NCBI RefSeq assembly: GCF_001874525.1
Contig: NZ_LKAQ01000001.1
Coordinates: 806,001-870,000 of the forward strand
Origin: Pseudodesulfovibrio hydrargyri
GTDB lineage: Bacteria; Desulfobacterota; Desulfovibrionia; Desulfovibrionales; Desulfovibrionaceae
DNA length: 64,000 nt
Direction of reading: 5' to 3'
In this document: positions 9,182 to 17,265 of the stretch, one piece after another
Layout: each line of letters begins with the position of its first letter
How positions within the stretch are numbered: position 1 is the stretch's first letter
Notes under the pieces: generated by a model
What the model was told of the DNA's origin: nothing
Database searches by the model: none
What the model saw: the letters and a program-made list of their open reading frames with translations, nothing else
Position numbers and translations under genes: made by a program

Positions 9182-9301
9182 AACAACTACTCCCGGCAAT
9201 CCATGGCGTTTATCGGGTTAATCCAATCATTTAATTGGACTCAACTGCAGCCAACCCCTAGCTTGTAAGGCCTTTCCCAAAACTTCAACCGCGAGGCAAC
9301 A

Positions 9302-9901
9302 ATGTTCACTCTTATTGCCGCCATGTGTGTATTCTCACTTACAATGTCCATTTCACCCGGGCCAGTCAACATGACGATCCTCGCCTCAGGAGCGACCTAC
9401 GGATTGAGGAGGACGCTTCTGTTCGTCTCAGGTGCGACCATCGGATTCATCCTGCTCCTGCTCTCGCTGGGGCTTGGGCTCATGCAAATCGTGACAGCAT
9501 ATCCCGACCTTCTCAAATACCTTTCCCTGGCGGGCTCGTCGTTCATTATTTATGTCGGCTACAAAATCGCCTTGGCCGCTCCCGAACTCTCCACCGAGGA
9601 GGTCCCCTGCCCCGACTTCAAGCAGGGCTTCCTCATGCAGTGGCTCAACCCCAAGGCTTGGCTGGCCTGCATCGCTGGCATCTCCATGTTCACGAATCCA
9701 GGCTCCCATGCCCCGCTCTTTCTCTTCTCCGGCCTCTATTTCATCATCTGCTATCTCTCTCTCGCCACCTGGGCCGCCATGGGAACCCGATTCGGCGTGA
9801 TCCTCGACACCCGAAAGAAGATGCGACGCTTCAATATAGCCATGGGCTCGCTACTGTGCATGTGTGCAGTATATCTTCTCCTGACATCCATCGGCTTTTG
9901 A
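9302..9901 (+). CDS. LysE family amino-acid/metabolite exporter
   Basis: This 199-aa membrane protein has six hydrophobic segments. The LysE/RhtB signature is seen at the N-terminus (MSISPGPVNMTIL) and in the conserved 'QWLNPKAWL' block near residue 115. Proteins of this family export amino acids or related metabolites by a proton-coupled mechanism; the substrate here is unknown. A short GAGG site precedes the ATG. It is divergent from the LysR gene (120-bp gap). Both lie inside the tRNA-Ala-flanked islet. Confidence 0.9.
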   Translation: MFTLIAAMCVFSLTMSISPGPVNMTILASGATYGLRRTLLFVSGATIGFILLLLSLGLGLMQIVTAYPDLLKYLSLAGSSFIIYVGYKIALAAPELSTEEVPCPDFKQGFLMQWLNPKAWLACIAGISMFTNPGSHAPLFLFSGLYFIICYLSLATWAAMGTRFGVILDTRKKMRRFNIAMGSLLCMCAVYLLLTSIGF

Positions 9902-9950
9902 CCCTCCACGGGCGCAGGCGATTTGTATATCCTTTTGTATATTCCACGAA

Positions 9951-10067
<117 letters not shown>

Positions 10068-10338
10068 ACGTCGTTGGGAAAGACAACTTGTCCCAAGGGG
10101 GTGGTTTTTGTCAACAGGAAATGCGCACAAAATTCATCGCTTCGGATGTTTTTTTATCGCCGTGGACGCCGACAGGCGCACGCTGTCCGCCGACCTCGCT
10201 TTAAGGCTCCGTGGGGATGTTCCATCCTGGGCCGACTACTACGGATGCCGCCTTACGGCGGAGATAGTGGCGCATGTGAGCCGCCCCTCAAAGTCCCGCT
10301 TCTGAATGACGATTTTGATCTGACTCCGGCAAAAAACC

Positions 10339-11877
10339 TCAAGGCTCTTCATGCTCCCTCCGCCTCGCTCGGCTGAAAAGCAGGAAAATGGCCAAGGAAG
10401 AGGCCAGGGTCAGAACGAACAGGGTGAGGATCAGGGATTCGAAGGCCTCAGCATACGCGCCCGCCAGGTCCGAGACGGAGAGACCGGGCAGCAGACGTTG
10501 CGCGCCGGGCAAGTCCCCGGTGGCCAAACGTTGCGATGCGCTTTGTAGGTCGGCGGCCGGCGCGTTGATTCCGGCTCCCAGCCCAAGGACGGCATCGCGC
10601 GCCAGCCAGGTAAACATGGCCACGGCCACGGCAATGGAAACGCCCTCGCCCGCCACGCGGACCGTACTGAAGATGCCCGTGGCCATACCCGCGCGCTCCT
10701 TTGGAACCACGCTGACCGACAGTCCGTCCATCAACCCCCACGGCATGGCCGCGCCGAATCCGATCATACCCAGGACTGCGGCCAGGGACCCCACCGGGGG
10801 ATGCAACCCCAACCCGGCGAGGAGCAATAGCCCTGCCGCCGCCCATACCAGTCCGAGGCAACAGAGCAGATAGCCGGGATAGCGCAACGCCAACGTCGAG
10901 ACGACAAAGGGAACGAAGAGCATGGGCAGGGAAAGCGCGATCATGAGCAGGCCTGCCTGCATGGCGGAATAGCCCTCGATCCCGATGAAGCGGATAGGCA
11001 ATATGACCAGTAGCACCACATAGCAGAAGCAGGTCGCCATGGGCAGGACCTGGACCCCGAGAAACAGGGGGGAACGGAACAGGCTCAGATCGAGCATGGG
11101 TCGCGCTCCCCGGCATTCCACGCGGATGAAAACGGCCAGAGCCGCCACGCTCATGGCCAGCGACGACACCACCGCAACGTGGTTCCATCCGTACTCCGGA
11201 GCCTGAAGCACGGCAAACGTCAAGAGGGCCAGCATGACCGTGAAGCTCAACCCGCCGCCGACATCCAGGCGATCGGCCCCGCTGTCGCGGCTCTCCCGCA
11301 GGTATGGCAGCCCGAACAGCAGCACCATCACGCCGATGACCGTTCCGGACAGGAACACGGAACGCCAGCCCAGACACTCCACCAGGAAACCGGACAGCAC
11401 AGGGCCGAAGGCGAGACCTGCGCCGAACGTGGTCCCCAACAGACTGAAGGCGCGGGTGCGCCCGTCACCGTCGAATTCCTGGGCCAGGGCGGCCGCCCCC
11501 CCGGCCAGCGCGGCGGCGGCGGAAAGCCCCTGCACCGCCCTCAACAGGTTGATGACCGCAATGCCGGGCGAAAACCCGATGAGCAGCGATGACGCGGCAA
11601 AGGACGTCATGCCCAACGCGAAAATGCGTTTTCGCCCATACCGGTCGGCCAGGGTGCCCGCCATCATGAGGCAACTGCCAAAGGCAAGCATGAAGGCGTT
11701 GACCACCCAGTTAAGCCCGACCGGACCGCCCCCCACTTCCCTGGCGATGGCCGGGATGGCGACGACCGCCCCCGCAAAGCTCAGGGGCAGCACCAGGGCC
11801 GCCGCACATACCGTCGCCAGCGTGGCGTACGCCCGCGAAACACTCCCGCTCCGGCGGGAAACGTCCAGAGTCCGCAT
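10339..11877 (-). CDS. MFS multidrug efflux transporter, DHA2/EmrB type
   Basis: This 512-aa integral membrane protein has about 14 hydrophobic segments, the number typical of the EmrB/QacA subfamily. The MFS loop motif after the second helix is GTLADRYGRKRIF (near residue 75), and the antiporter motif in helix 5 shows as GPVLSGFLVE near residue 156. It probably exports toxic compounds in exchange for protons. AGGAG precedes the ATG. It is divergent from a TetR regulator, and an operator-like palindrome lies 13 bases before its start codon, so repression by that TetR is likely. Confidence 0.9.
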   Translation of the reverse strand: MRTLDVSRRSGSVSRAYATLATVCAAALVLPLSFAGAVVAIPAIAREVGGGPVGLNWVVNAFMLAFGSCLMMAGTLADRYGRKRIFALGMTSFAASSLLIGFSPGIAVINLLRAVQGLSAAAALAGGAAALAQEFDGDGRTRAFSLLGTTFGAGLAFGPVLSGFLVECLGWRSVFLSGTVIGVMVLLFGLPYLRESRDSGADRLDVGGGLSFTVMLALLTFAVLQAPEYGWNHVAVVSSLAMSVAALAVFIRVECRGARPMLDLSLFRSPLFLGVQVLPMATCFCYVVLLVILPIRFIGIEGYSAMQAGLLMIALSLPMLFVPFVVSTLALRYPGYLLCCLGLVWAAAGLLLLAGLGLHPPVGSLAAVLGMIGFGAAMPWGLMDGLSVSVVPKERAGMATGIFSTVRVAGEGVSIAVAVAMFTWLARDAVLGLGAGINAPAADLQSASQRLATGDLPGAQRLLPGLSVSDLAGAYAEAFESLILTLFVLTLASSLAIFLLFSRARRREHEEP

Positions 11878-11889
11878 GTTGTTCTCCTA

Positions 11890-11913
11890 TTTTTGTAGCA
11901 ATCACTACAAAAA
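11890..11913. promoter_or_regulatory. operator palindrome 1 of the TetR/MFS pair
   Basis: This is a perfect 9+9 inverted repeat, TTTTTGTAG-CAATCA-CTACAAAAA, just upstream of the MFS start codon. It is a strong candidate TetR binding site. Confidence 0.75.
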
Positions 11914-11926
11914 GCAGTTAGCGGCC

Positions 11927-11955
11927 TTGCTCTTTTGTGTCAATGTTTTTATAAT
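11927..11955 (+). promoter_or_regulatory. sigma-70 type promoter of the TetR gene
   Basis: The -35 box is TTGCTC (11927-11932), the spacer is 17 bases, and the -10 box is a perfect TATAAT (11950-11955). The -10 box lies within operator 2, which would allow autorepression. Confidence 0.65.
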
Positions 11956-11968
11956 GCACACTACAGAA
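11947..11968. promoter_or_regulatory. operator 2 (imperfect copy) of the TetR/MFS pair
   Basis: TTTTATAA-TGCACA-CTACAGAA matches operator 1 in 6 of 8 and 7 of 8 arm positions with the same 6-base spacer. Its centre is 56 bp from that of operator 1. Confidence 0.6.
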
Positions 11969-11978
11969 TGGAGGAACC

Positions 11979-12593
11979 ATGACGGAGAAGACGCCGGGAC
12001 AGCGCGGCAGGCCGAGGAAATTCGACAGGGAAGGGGCGCTGGTCAAAGCCATGCGCACGTTCTGGAGGCTGGGCTACGAAGGGGCGACTCTAACCGACCT
12101 GCAACGCGCCATGGGGAACATTTCGGCCCCGAGCTTTTATGCAGCGTTCGGCTCCAAGGAAAAACTCTTCCACGAGGCCGTCAATCTCTACCGCTCCACG
12201 GTGGGAACGGGGACGGTACGCGCACTGACGCGGGAGCCCACCGCCAGGCGAGCGGTCGAGACCATGCTCTACGGCGCGGTGGACGCCTTCTGCGCGGAGG
12301 ACACGCCGCCGGGCTGCCTGATCGTGCTCTCCACGATCAACACGAGCAAGGCCAGCCGCGCCATCCAGGATCACCTGGCCTCCATTCGGCTGGAAACAAC
12401 TGAACTCATAAGGAAAAGATTGCAGCGCGGGATAGACGAGGGGGACGTGCCCGCCACAGCCGACATCGCGGCCCTCGCTTCGTTCTACACGACCTTTCTC
12501 CACGGGCTCTCCATCCAGGCCCGCGACAACGTCCCCCGCGAAGCGCTGGTCCAGGCCGTGGACTGCGCCATGGCCGCCTGGCCCCGGGGATGA
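11979..12593 (+). CDS. TetR family transcriptional regulator
   Basis: This 204-aa repressor has an N-terminal helix-turn-helix ([28 protein letters not shown], residues 36-63) and a C-terminal ligand-binding domain with the sequence features of the AcrR/YxaF-like group ([13 protein letters not shown] near residue 106). The ATG follows GGAGGAACC. It is divergent from the MFS exporter and probably represses both genes through the two operators between them. The inducing ligand is unknown. Confidence 0.9.
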   Translation: MTEKTPGQRGRPRKFDREGALVKAMRTFWRLGYEGATLTDLQRAMGNISAPSFYAAFGSKEKLFHEAVNLYRSTVGTGTVRALTREPTARRAVETMLYGAVDAFCAEDTPPGCLIVLSTINTSKASRAIQDHLASIRLETTELIRKRLQRGIDEGDVPATADIAALASFYTTFLHGLSIQARDNVPREALVQAVDCAMAAWPRG

Positions 12594-12666
12594 ACGGCAT
12601 GGCGGAGCCGGGATGTCTCTCCCGACTCCGCATGGCTCTCCGGGCCCGAGAGCGCCCCCCCTCCGG

Positions 12667-13488
12667 CTAGAAATCCGCCCGGCGGATGGTTCCTCCGGGG
12701 CGCTGGACCGTGCGGTGATATTTGACCGCGGGCCAGCCGAAGGACATGACGCAGGCCAGAAGGTGGTTCTCCGGGATGCCGAGCCGGGTCCGGAACCGCG
12801 GCAGGATTTCCGTGAGCATGGCGCGGACCATGCCGTTCCAGACCGTACCCAGGCCGTGGGCGCTCGCCAGCAGGTCGAAATAGCTCATGACGATGTGGCA
12901 GTCGGCCATGGGCGCGAAGGAATCCTCCGGGGCCGAGGCGATCAGCACGTGCGGGGCGTTGCGGAAGATAATGTCCGTGCCGTCCTCGCAGCCGCGCACG
13001 TAATCGGCCACATGCTCCCAGCCTGCCGGAAAGCCGTCCCCGTGGAGTAGGTTCACGGCCTCGGCGGTCATCTCGGCGCGCAGCCGGTCCATCGCGGCCG
13101 GGTCGTCCATCACGGTCAGGGTAACAGGACGGCCGTTCACGGCCGTGGGCGCGTGCGAGGCGACATCCAGCAGATGACGGATCAGGGCCGGGTCCACGCC
13201 CTCCTTTTTGTATCGACGAACGGAGCGGCGGCCCATGATCAGGGTCTCCATCTTGGCCGGGACCGGGAACATGCCCTTGAGCGGCAGGCTGTCGGCCGGG
13301 TCCTTGCCGAAGACACCCAGCGCGCCGGGCTGGCATATTGCCAGGCAGTGCTGACACTCGATGCACCGGGCTTCCCTTTCGGGCCGGACCACGGGCAGGC
13401 CGTCCATGTCGATGACGCCCGCCGGGCAGTCCCTGGCGCACTCCCCGCAACGGGTACACTTGTCCGCATCCACCGTGAAATTCAACAT
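12667..13488 (-). CDS. nitroreductase family protein with N-terminal 2[4Fe-4S] ferredoxin domain
   Basis: This 273-aa fusion has two ferredoxin cluster motifs at the N-terminus (CTRCGECARDCP, residues 11-22, and CIECQHCLAICQ, residues 42-53), followed by an FMN-dependent nitroreductase domain starting at the RRSVRRYKK block near residue 88. Such enzymes reduce nitro groups, quinones or flavins, here probably with electrons delivered through the attached ferredoxin. AGGAG precedes the start. It stands as a single gene convergent with the TetR gene. Confidence 0.9.
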   Translation of the reverse strand: MLNFTVDADKCTRCGECARDCPAGVIDMDGLPVVRPEREARCIECQHCLAICQPGALGVFGKDPADSLPLKGMFPVPAKMETLIMGRRSVRRYKKEGVDPALIRHLLDVASHAPTAVNGRPVTLTVMDDPAAMDRLRAEMTAEAVNLLHGDGFPAGWEHVADYVRGCEDGTDIIFRNAPHVLIASAPEDSFAPMADCHIVMSYFDLLASAHGLGTVWNGMVRAMLTEILPRFRTRLGIPENHLLACVMSFGWPAVKYHRTVQRPGGTIRRADF

Positions 13489-14177
13489 GATCGTTCTCCT
13501 GTCCGGTTGATTTTATCCACCATAGCAGGCCTGGCCGCAAACGGAAGCAGGCACTTTTCCGTGCTGCGGTTCCGCGCAGGTAGGAATCACGACTTTCCGC
13601 CGGGTTGCGCCATGCGGACCTGAACGGGCCGTCCGACGGTCTTCCGGCCGCGTTTGACATAATGCCATATAAAGAAGGGGCAGTGACCAATACGCGGACA
13701 ACGCCGTTACCGCTCCCGGACACACCCGTACGGCGTGCGGACCAGGACACGGTTGCCCCACCCCGCATCCAGGCCTTAATCGGCGCTTTTCGCACCCCGC
13801 TCGCAAGCACAGGGAGCACCCTCAAATAAAATGAAAATAGGACCGACTCCTCCATGCGTAAATTTTATCCAACAATACGTAATTGTTGTCTCCATATCGA
13901 TTTATCCAATCCATGGGGAAAACCAATCGGCCACCAATTATTTTTAAACATGACCATGTTGAAAACATAAAATTTTACAATCTAGTTGCCATTATTCTTG
14001 ATATCGAATCATGCCTAGAACCACTGCCGTTAGCACCCCGAATAGGGCTTTCTCCACACCATAACATACTGGCTTATTAAATTATTTAAAATTGACTAAA
14101 AATCGGCCAATGGGTATAAAATAGAACAGATTGTTCACTCAAAAATTTTTACGCACGTTCAGCCCCAGGAGATCACC
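13489..14177. other. 690-bp intergenic region upstream of the first RTX gene
   Basis: The left half has normal GC content and no convincing gene. From about 13830 to 14170 the sequence is strongly A/T-rich, in contrast to its surroundings, and contains the promoter of the 797-aa RTX gene. A 65-aa open frame at 13883-14080 has no ribosome-binding site and no protein-like character. Confidence 0.5.
14092..14120 (+). promoter_or_regulatory. promoter of the first RTX gene
   Basis: TTGACT, a 17-base spacer and TATAAA make a good sigma-70-like promoter 58 bases before the start codon. The segment TTGACTAAAAA...GCCA is shared with the promoter region of the giant RTX gene at 17185. Confidence 0.65.
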
Positions 14178-16571
14178 ATGGCCGACACAACCACACAAGA
14201 AATGCAGATTTCTCTGCCCGGCAATGGCAATATCGAGGTGTATCACCTTGACGGCGATATCCCGGTCATATTCAACTTCGACCCGAGCAACGCCGTGTTC
14301 TCCGGCGAGAACGGCAATCTCGTGATCGCCGTCGAAGGCGGCGGGACCGTCATCCTGGAAAACTACCAGGCGCTCGCCGACTCGGGCCACCTGCCGATGT
14401 TCGAGATGCCCGGCGGCGAGATGATCGCGGGCGACACCTACCTCTTCGCCTTCAACGGCGCCGACCAGAACGGCGATCTGGAGACCGCGGCTGGCAACGC
14501 CACCTCGGGCTCCGGCGCGGGCCAGTACAACGACGACCCCGGCGCGCTCTATGACGGCCTCAACGCCCTGGGCGGCCAGGGCGACGCCTACGACCCGCAC
14601 GCCTTCCCGATCTCCGATCCGGTCACCGGCCTGCTGCTCGACACTGCCGCCGCCCCGGAGAACGCGGCCCCGACCTTGGATCTGTCCACCAGCACGGTCA
14701 CCTTCGTCAGCGAGGACGCCAAGAACAACAACATGATCGGCATCTACGAGCTTGACGCGGACGGCAGGCCGATCAACCCGGAGATCATCCTCCTGGATTC
14801 GAACGCGGCCACGCCGAACCAGGTGCTGACCACCATCGAGGAGGGGCAGGAACTGCACTACTTCCTGGTCGTCGGAGCGACCGCGGCCAGCGGCCCCGCC
14901 ACCTTGAGCCAGGATCCCGTCACCGGGGAATGGTCGATCTCCTTTGCAGGCGACTCCCATTCCTATGAGGTCCGCTTCGACAGCGCAACCCTCAACGGGT
15001 ATGCCGAGGAGACCTTCAGATTCGTGGACACGCCCCAGGGACGCCAGGTACTGGTGGACGACCAGCTGCTGGAACCCGATGACGACGACGACTTCAACGA
15101 TACCATCATCCAGGAAAACGCCAACGCGGGCACCGGATTCGACAATACGTTCTACGTGGGGCTCGGCGAGGTGCACATCGCCGGCCAGGCGGAGATATCC
15201 GACGCGGACTCCGCGAACATGTCCCAGGCGGTCATCACCCTGACCAACGCCCACGCCGGGGACGTCCTGAACGTGGACGCGGCCTCCCTGGCGGCCTTGG
15301 GCATCACGGCCGCTTTCGACGGCACGGGCACGGTGATCACCCTCACCGGCGACGTGCCCATCGCCAACTACGAGCAGGCCCTCCGCCTGATCACCTTCGA
15401 CAATTCCCTGGGCAACACCATGGACACCGAGGCCCGGGTCATCGAGGTCCAGGTCTGGGACGACGCCGCCTCCCCCACCGGCGCGGCGAGCAACGTAGCC
15501 ACGACGACCCTCGAGGTGGCCACCAGCAGCATCGACGCCCACACCCTGATCGCCGATGCCGTCAGCGGCAACAGCGCCTCGGCCTCGACCTCCAGCGACG
15601 CGGTCACCGCGGCGACCGGCAACCTGCTCGACAGCTACGGCACCGAAGTCTCGGCCGCGGTCGCCGTGGACTCGGTCGCGGGCTCCTGGGGGTCGCTGTC
15701 CATCGCCGCCAACGGCGATTGGACCTACACCCCGCACGACGGCACCACCATCGACACCACCGGCCTCGACCATCCCACCGTGGAGACGTTCACCTACCAG
15801 GTGATCGACAGCGCCAGCGGAGCGGCCGAGACGGCAACCCTGTACATCCCCGTGCACATCGACGCCTCGGAAAGCAACGCCGTTTCCGGCACGTCCTGGG
15901 GCACCGACAACAACGACGCCATCTATGCCCACACAGACGGCAGCAGCATCCACGCCGCCGGAGGCAACGACCTCCTGTACGGCGGCGACGGCAACGACAA
16001 CCTGTACGGCAATGCGGGGCACGACTACCTCAACGGCGGTGCGGGCAACGACCAACTGTACGGCGGCGACGGCAACGACTACCTGTTCGGCGGCGACGGC
16101 ATGGACGTCCTTTCGGGCGACAACGGAAATGACCTCCTCTGGGGCGGCGCCGAGAACGACCTCATCTTGGCGGGCAACGACGACGACACCGTGTTCATCA
16201 GCTCCGGACATGACACCGTGTCCCTCGGTGCGGGTGAGGACACCATCGTCATCGACCCGACCTACCTGACCCCGGGCCAAGGCGACGCGTCCATGAACGT
16301 CGTCGACTTCCACATTGGTGAAAACGACCACTTCGACGTCAGCAACCTGACCGGCCATGAGGCGATAATCACCACCACCAGCTCCAGCAACGACCTGGTC
16401 CTGACCATCACCGACGCGAACCACGCCGGCGACGACATCACCATCACCCTCCAGGGCGCCATGACCTCCGTCGCCCATGCGGACATCACCCACTCGATAG
16501 ACATCACCGCCACCGGCGACGAGTTGAACCATCTGATCCAGCACATCATCAGCACCGGCACCGACACCTAG
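14178..16571 (+). CDS. type I-secreted RTX adhesin with LapG-type cleavage site, 797 aa
   Basis: This secreted surface protein has no Sec signal peptide. Residues 1-100 form an N-terminal module nearly identical in plan to that of the 3310-aa protein downstream. It is followed by TAAG at residues 103-106, the cleavage motif used by LapG proteases in the P. fluorescens LapA family. Residues about 168-308 resemble the DUF4114 domain (NNNMIGIYEL; an acidic DDDDDFND run). Cadherin/VCBS-like segments follow. RTX calcium-binding repeats (GGxGNDxLxG) lie at about 595-665 and a type I secretion C-terminal target domain at the end. CAGGAG precedes the ATG. Inferred role: a surface-retained adhesin exported by the LapBC/TolC system encoded from 28411 to 37010. 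It resembles a short version of the giant paralogue. Confidence 0.9.
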   Translation: MADTTTQEMQISLPGNGNIEVYHLDGDIPVIFNFDPSNAVFSGENGNLVIAVEGGGTVILENYQALADSGHLPMFEMPGGEMIAGDTYLFAFNGADQNGDLETAAGNATSGSGAGQYNDDPGALYDGLNALGGQGDAYDPHAFPISDPVTGLLLDTAAAPENAAPTLDLSTSTVTFVSEDAKNNNMIGIYELDADGRPINPEIILLDSNAATPNQVLTTIEEGQELHYFLVVGATAASGPATLSQDPVTGEWSISFAGDSHSYEVRFDSATLNGYAEETFRFVDTPQGRQVLVDDQLLEPDDDDDFNDTIIQENANAGTGFDNTFYVGLGEVHIAGQAEISDADSANMSQAVITLTNAHAGDVLNVDAASLAALGITAAFDGTGTVITLTGDVPIANYEQALRLITFDNSLGNTMDTEARVIEVQVWDDAASPTGAASNVATTTLEVATSSIDAHTLIADAVSGNSASASTSSDAVTAATGNLLDSYGTEVSAAVAVDSVAGSWGSLSIAANGDWTYTPHDGTTIDTTGLDHPTVETFTYQVIDSASGAAETATLYIPVHIDASESNAVSGTSWGTDNNDAIYAHTDGSSIHAAGGNDLLYGGDGNDNLYGNAGHDYLNGGAGNDQLYGGDGNDYLFGGDGMDVLSGDNGNDLLWGGAENDLILAGNDDDTVFISSGHDTVSLGAGEDTIVIDPTYLTPGQGDASMNVVDFHIGENDHFDVSNLTGHEAIITTTSSSNDLVLTITDANHAGDDITITLQGAMTSVAHADITHSIDITATGDELNHLIQHIISTGTDT

Positions 16572-16581
16572 ACAAACATCC

Positions 16582-16607
16582 CCGGCCCGGTCGCGAGACC
16601 GGGCCGG
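16582..16607 (+). terminator. hairpin after the 797-aa RTX gene
   Basis: A perfect 11-bp stem (CCGGCCCGGTC / GACCGGGCCGG) has a GCGA tetraloop. No T run follows, so it may stabilise the mRNA 3' end rather than terminate on its own. Confidence 0.6.
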
Positions 16608-17033
16608 AAAACACCCCCGGCTTCCCCCGCCGGGCAACCCTCCCGCAAAATCACACCTCCGCCAAAGACGGCCCCTCGCACCTTCGCCCCGGCCCGTGGT
16701 TTCGACCGCCATCCAGCCGGCAGACCGAGCATGGCCGCCCGTAATTTGGCAGACTCCTCGCCGAGCCGGGCAAGTCAAGGCATGCCCCGGGTCGCAGCCC
16801 GGACGGAACCACACCGCCTATAAAAAGTCACAATATCTATAATTATTAGGTAAACACATGACTTTTGGCTCCAGACATTTCGTCCACCGCTCAGAGGGAT
16901 GCGAAATATCTTCAGTCGTCCCAATAAGTAGTAGCAATTCTCATAATTTTAATTTTTATCCAATTAAACAAGCCTGTTAATTTTTTATTTTCTTCATAAT
17001 TTCTATGGGGAAAACTGCATCCCCTATTTTTTC

Positions 17034-17057
17034 TTATCAACATATATATGTTGATAA
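17034..17057. promoter_or_regulatory. 24-nt perfect palindrome upstream of the giant adhesin gene
   Basis: TTATCAACATAT is followed directly by its exact complement ATATGTTGATAA. It lies about 130 bp upstream of the -35 box, a plausible place for a regulator site. The regulator is unknown. Confidence 0.45.
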
Positions 17058-17184
17058 CATCTAATAAGACTGAATAAACACCAAAAATCGTCGATTCATA
17101 TACAGCCTGCAAATACAGGCATAAATGCCTGCCATCCACTATTTTCCACATGCTAACATACTTATTTAAATATTTTTTTCTCAA

Positions 17185-17214
17185 TTGACTAAAAAATAGC
17201 CATTGAGATATCTT
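17185..17214 (+). promoter_or_regulatory. promoter of the giant RTX gene
   Basis: The TTGACT -35 box is followed 18 bases later by TATCTT. The context AATTGACTAAAAA...GCCA matches the promoter of the 797-aa RTX gene, suggesting common control. Confidence 0.5.
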
Positions 17215-17265
17215 TATGAGGACGACATTAAACACAATCGCTTTACTTCAGACCAGGAGTTCACC

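Larger units (their letters stand above)
16608..17265. other. A/T-rich intergenic region between the two RTX genes
   Basis: After a GC-rich part to about 16815, the sequence becomes strongly A/T-rich up to the giant gene. It contains a 24-nt perfect palindrome (17034-17057), a small CAGGCA-TAAA-TGCCTG hairpin (17116-17131) and the promoter. An open frame of 107 aa on the minus strand (16912-17235) is A/T-driven and not supported. Confidence 0.5.

Noticed and set aside
13883..14080. A 65-aa frame upstream of the first RTX gene
   Set aside because: It has no ribosome-binding site and no protein-like pattern.
15958..16185. A CRISPR-like array of short repeats
   Set aside because: The short periodic units encode GGxGxDxLx RTX repeats in frame within a gene; there are no constant repeats with unique spacers. 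The same applies to 26527-26850.
16912..17235. A 107-aa frame on the minus strand in the A/T-rich region
   Set aside because: It lies over the promoter of the giant adhesin, has no ribosome-binding site, and its Ile/Lys/Tyr-rich sequence follows from base composition.
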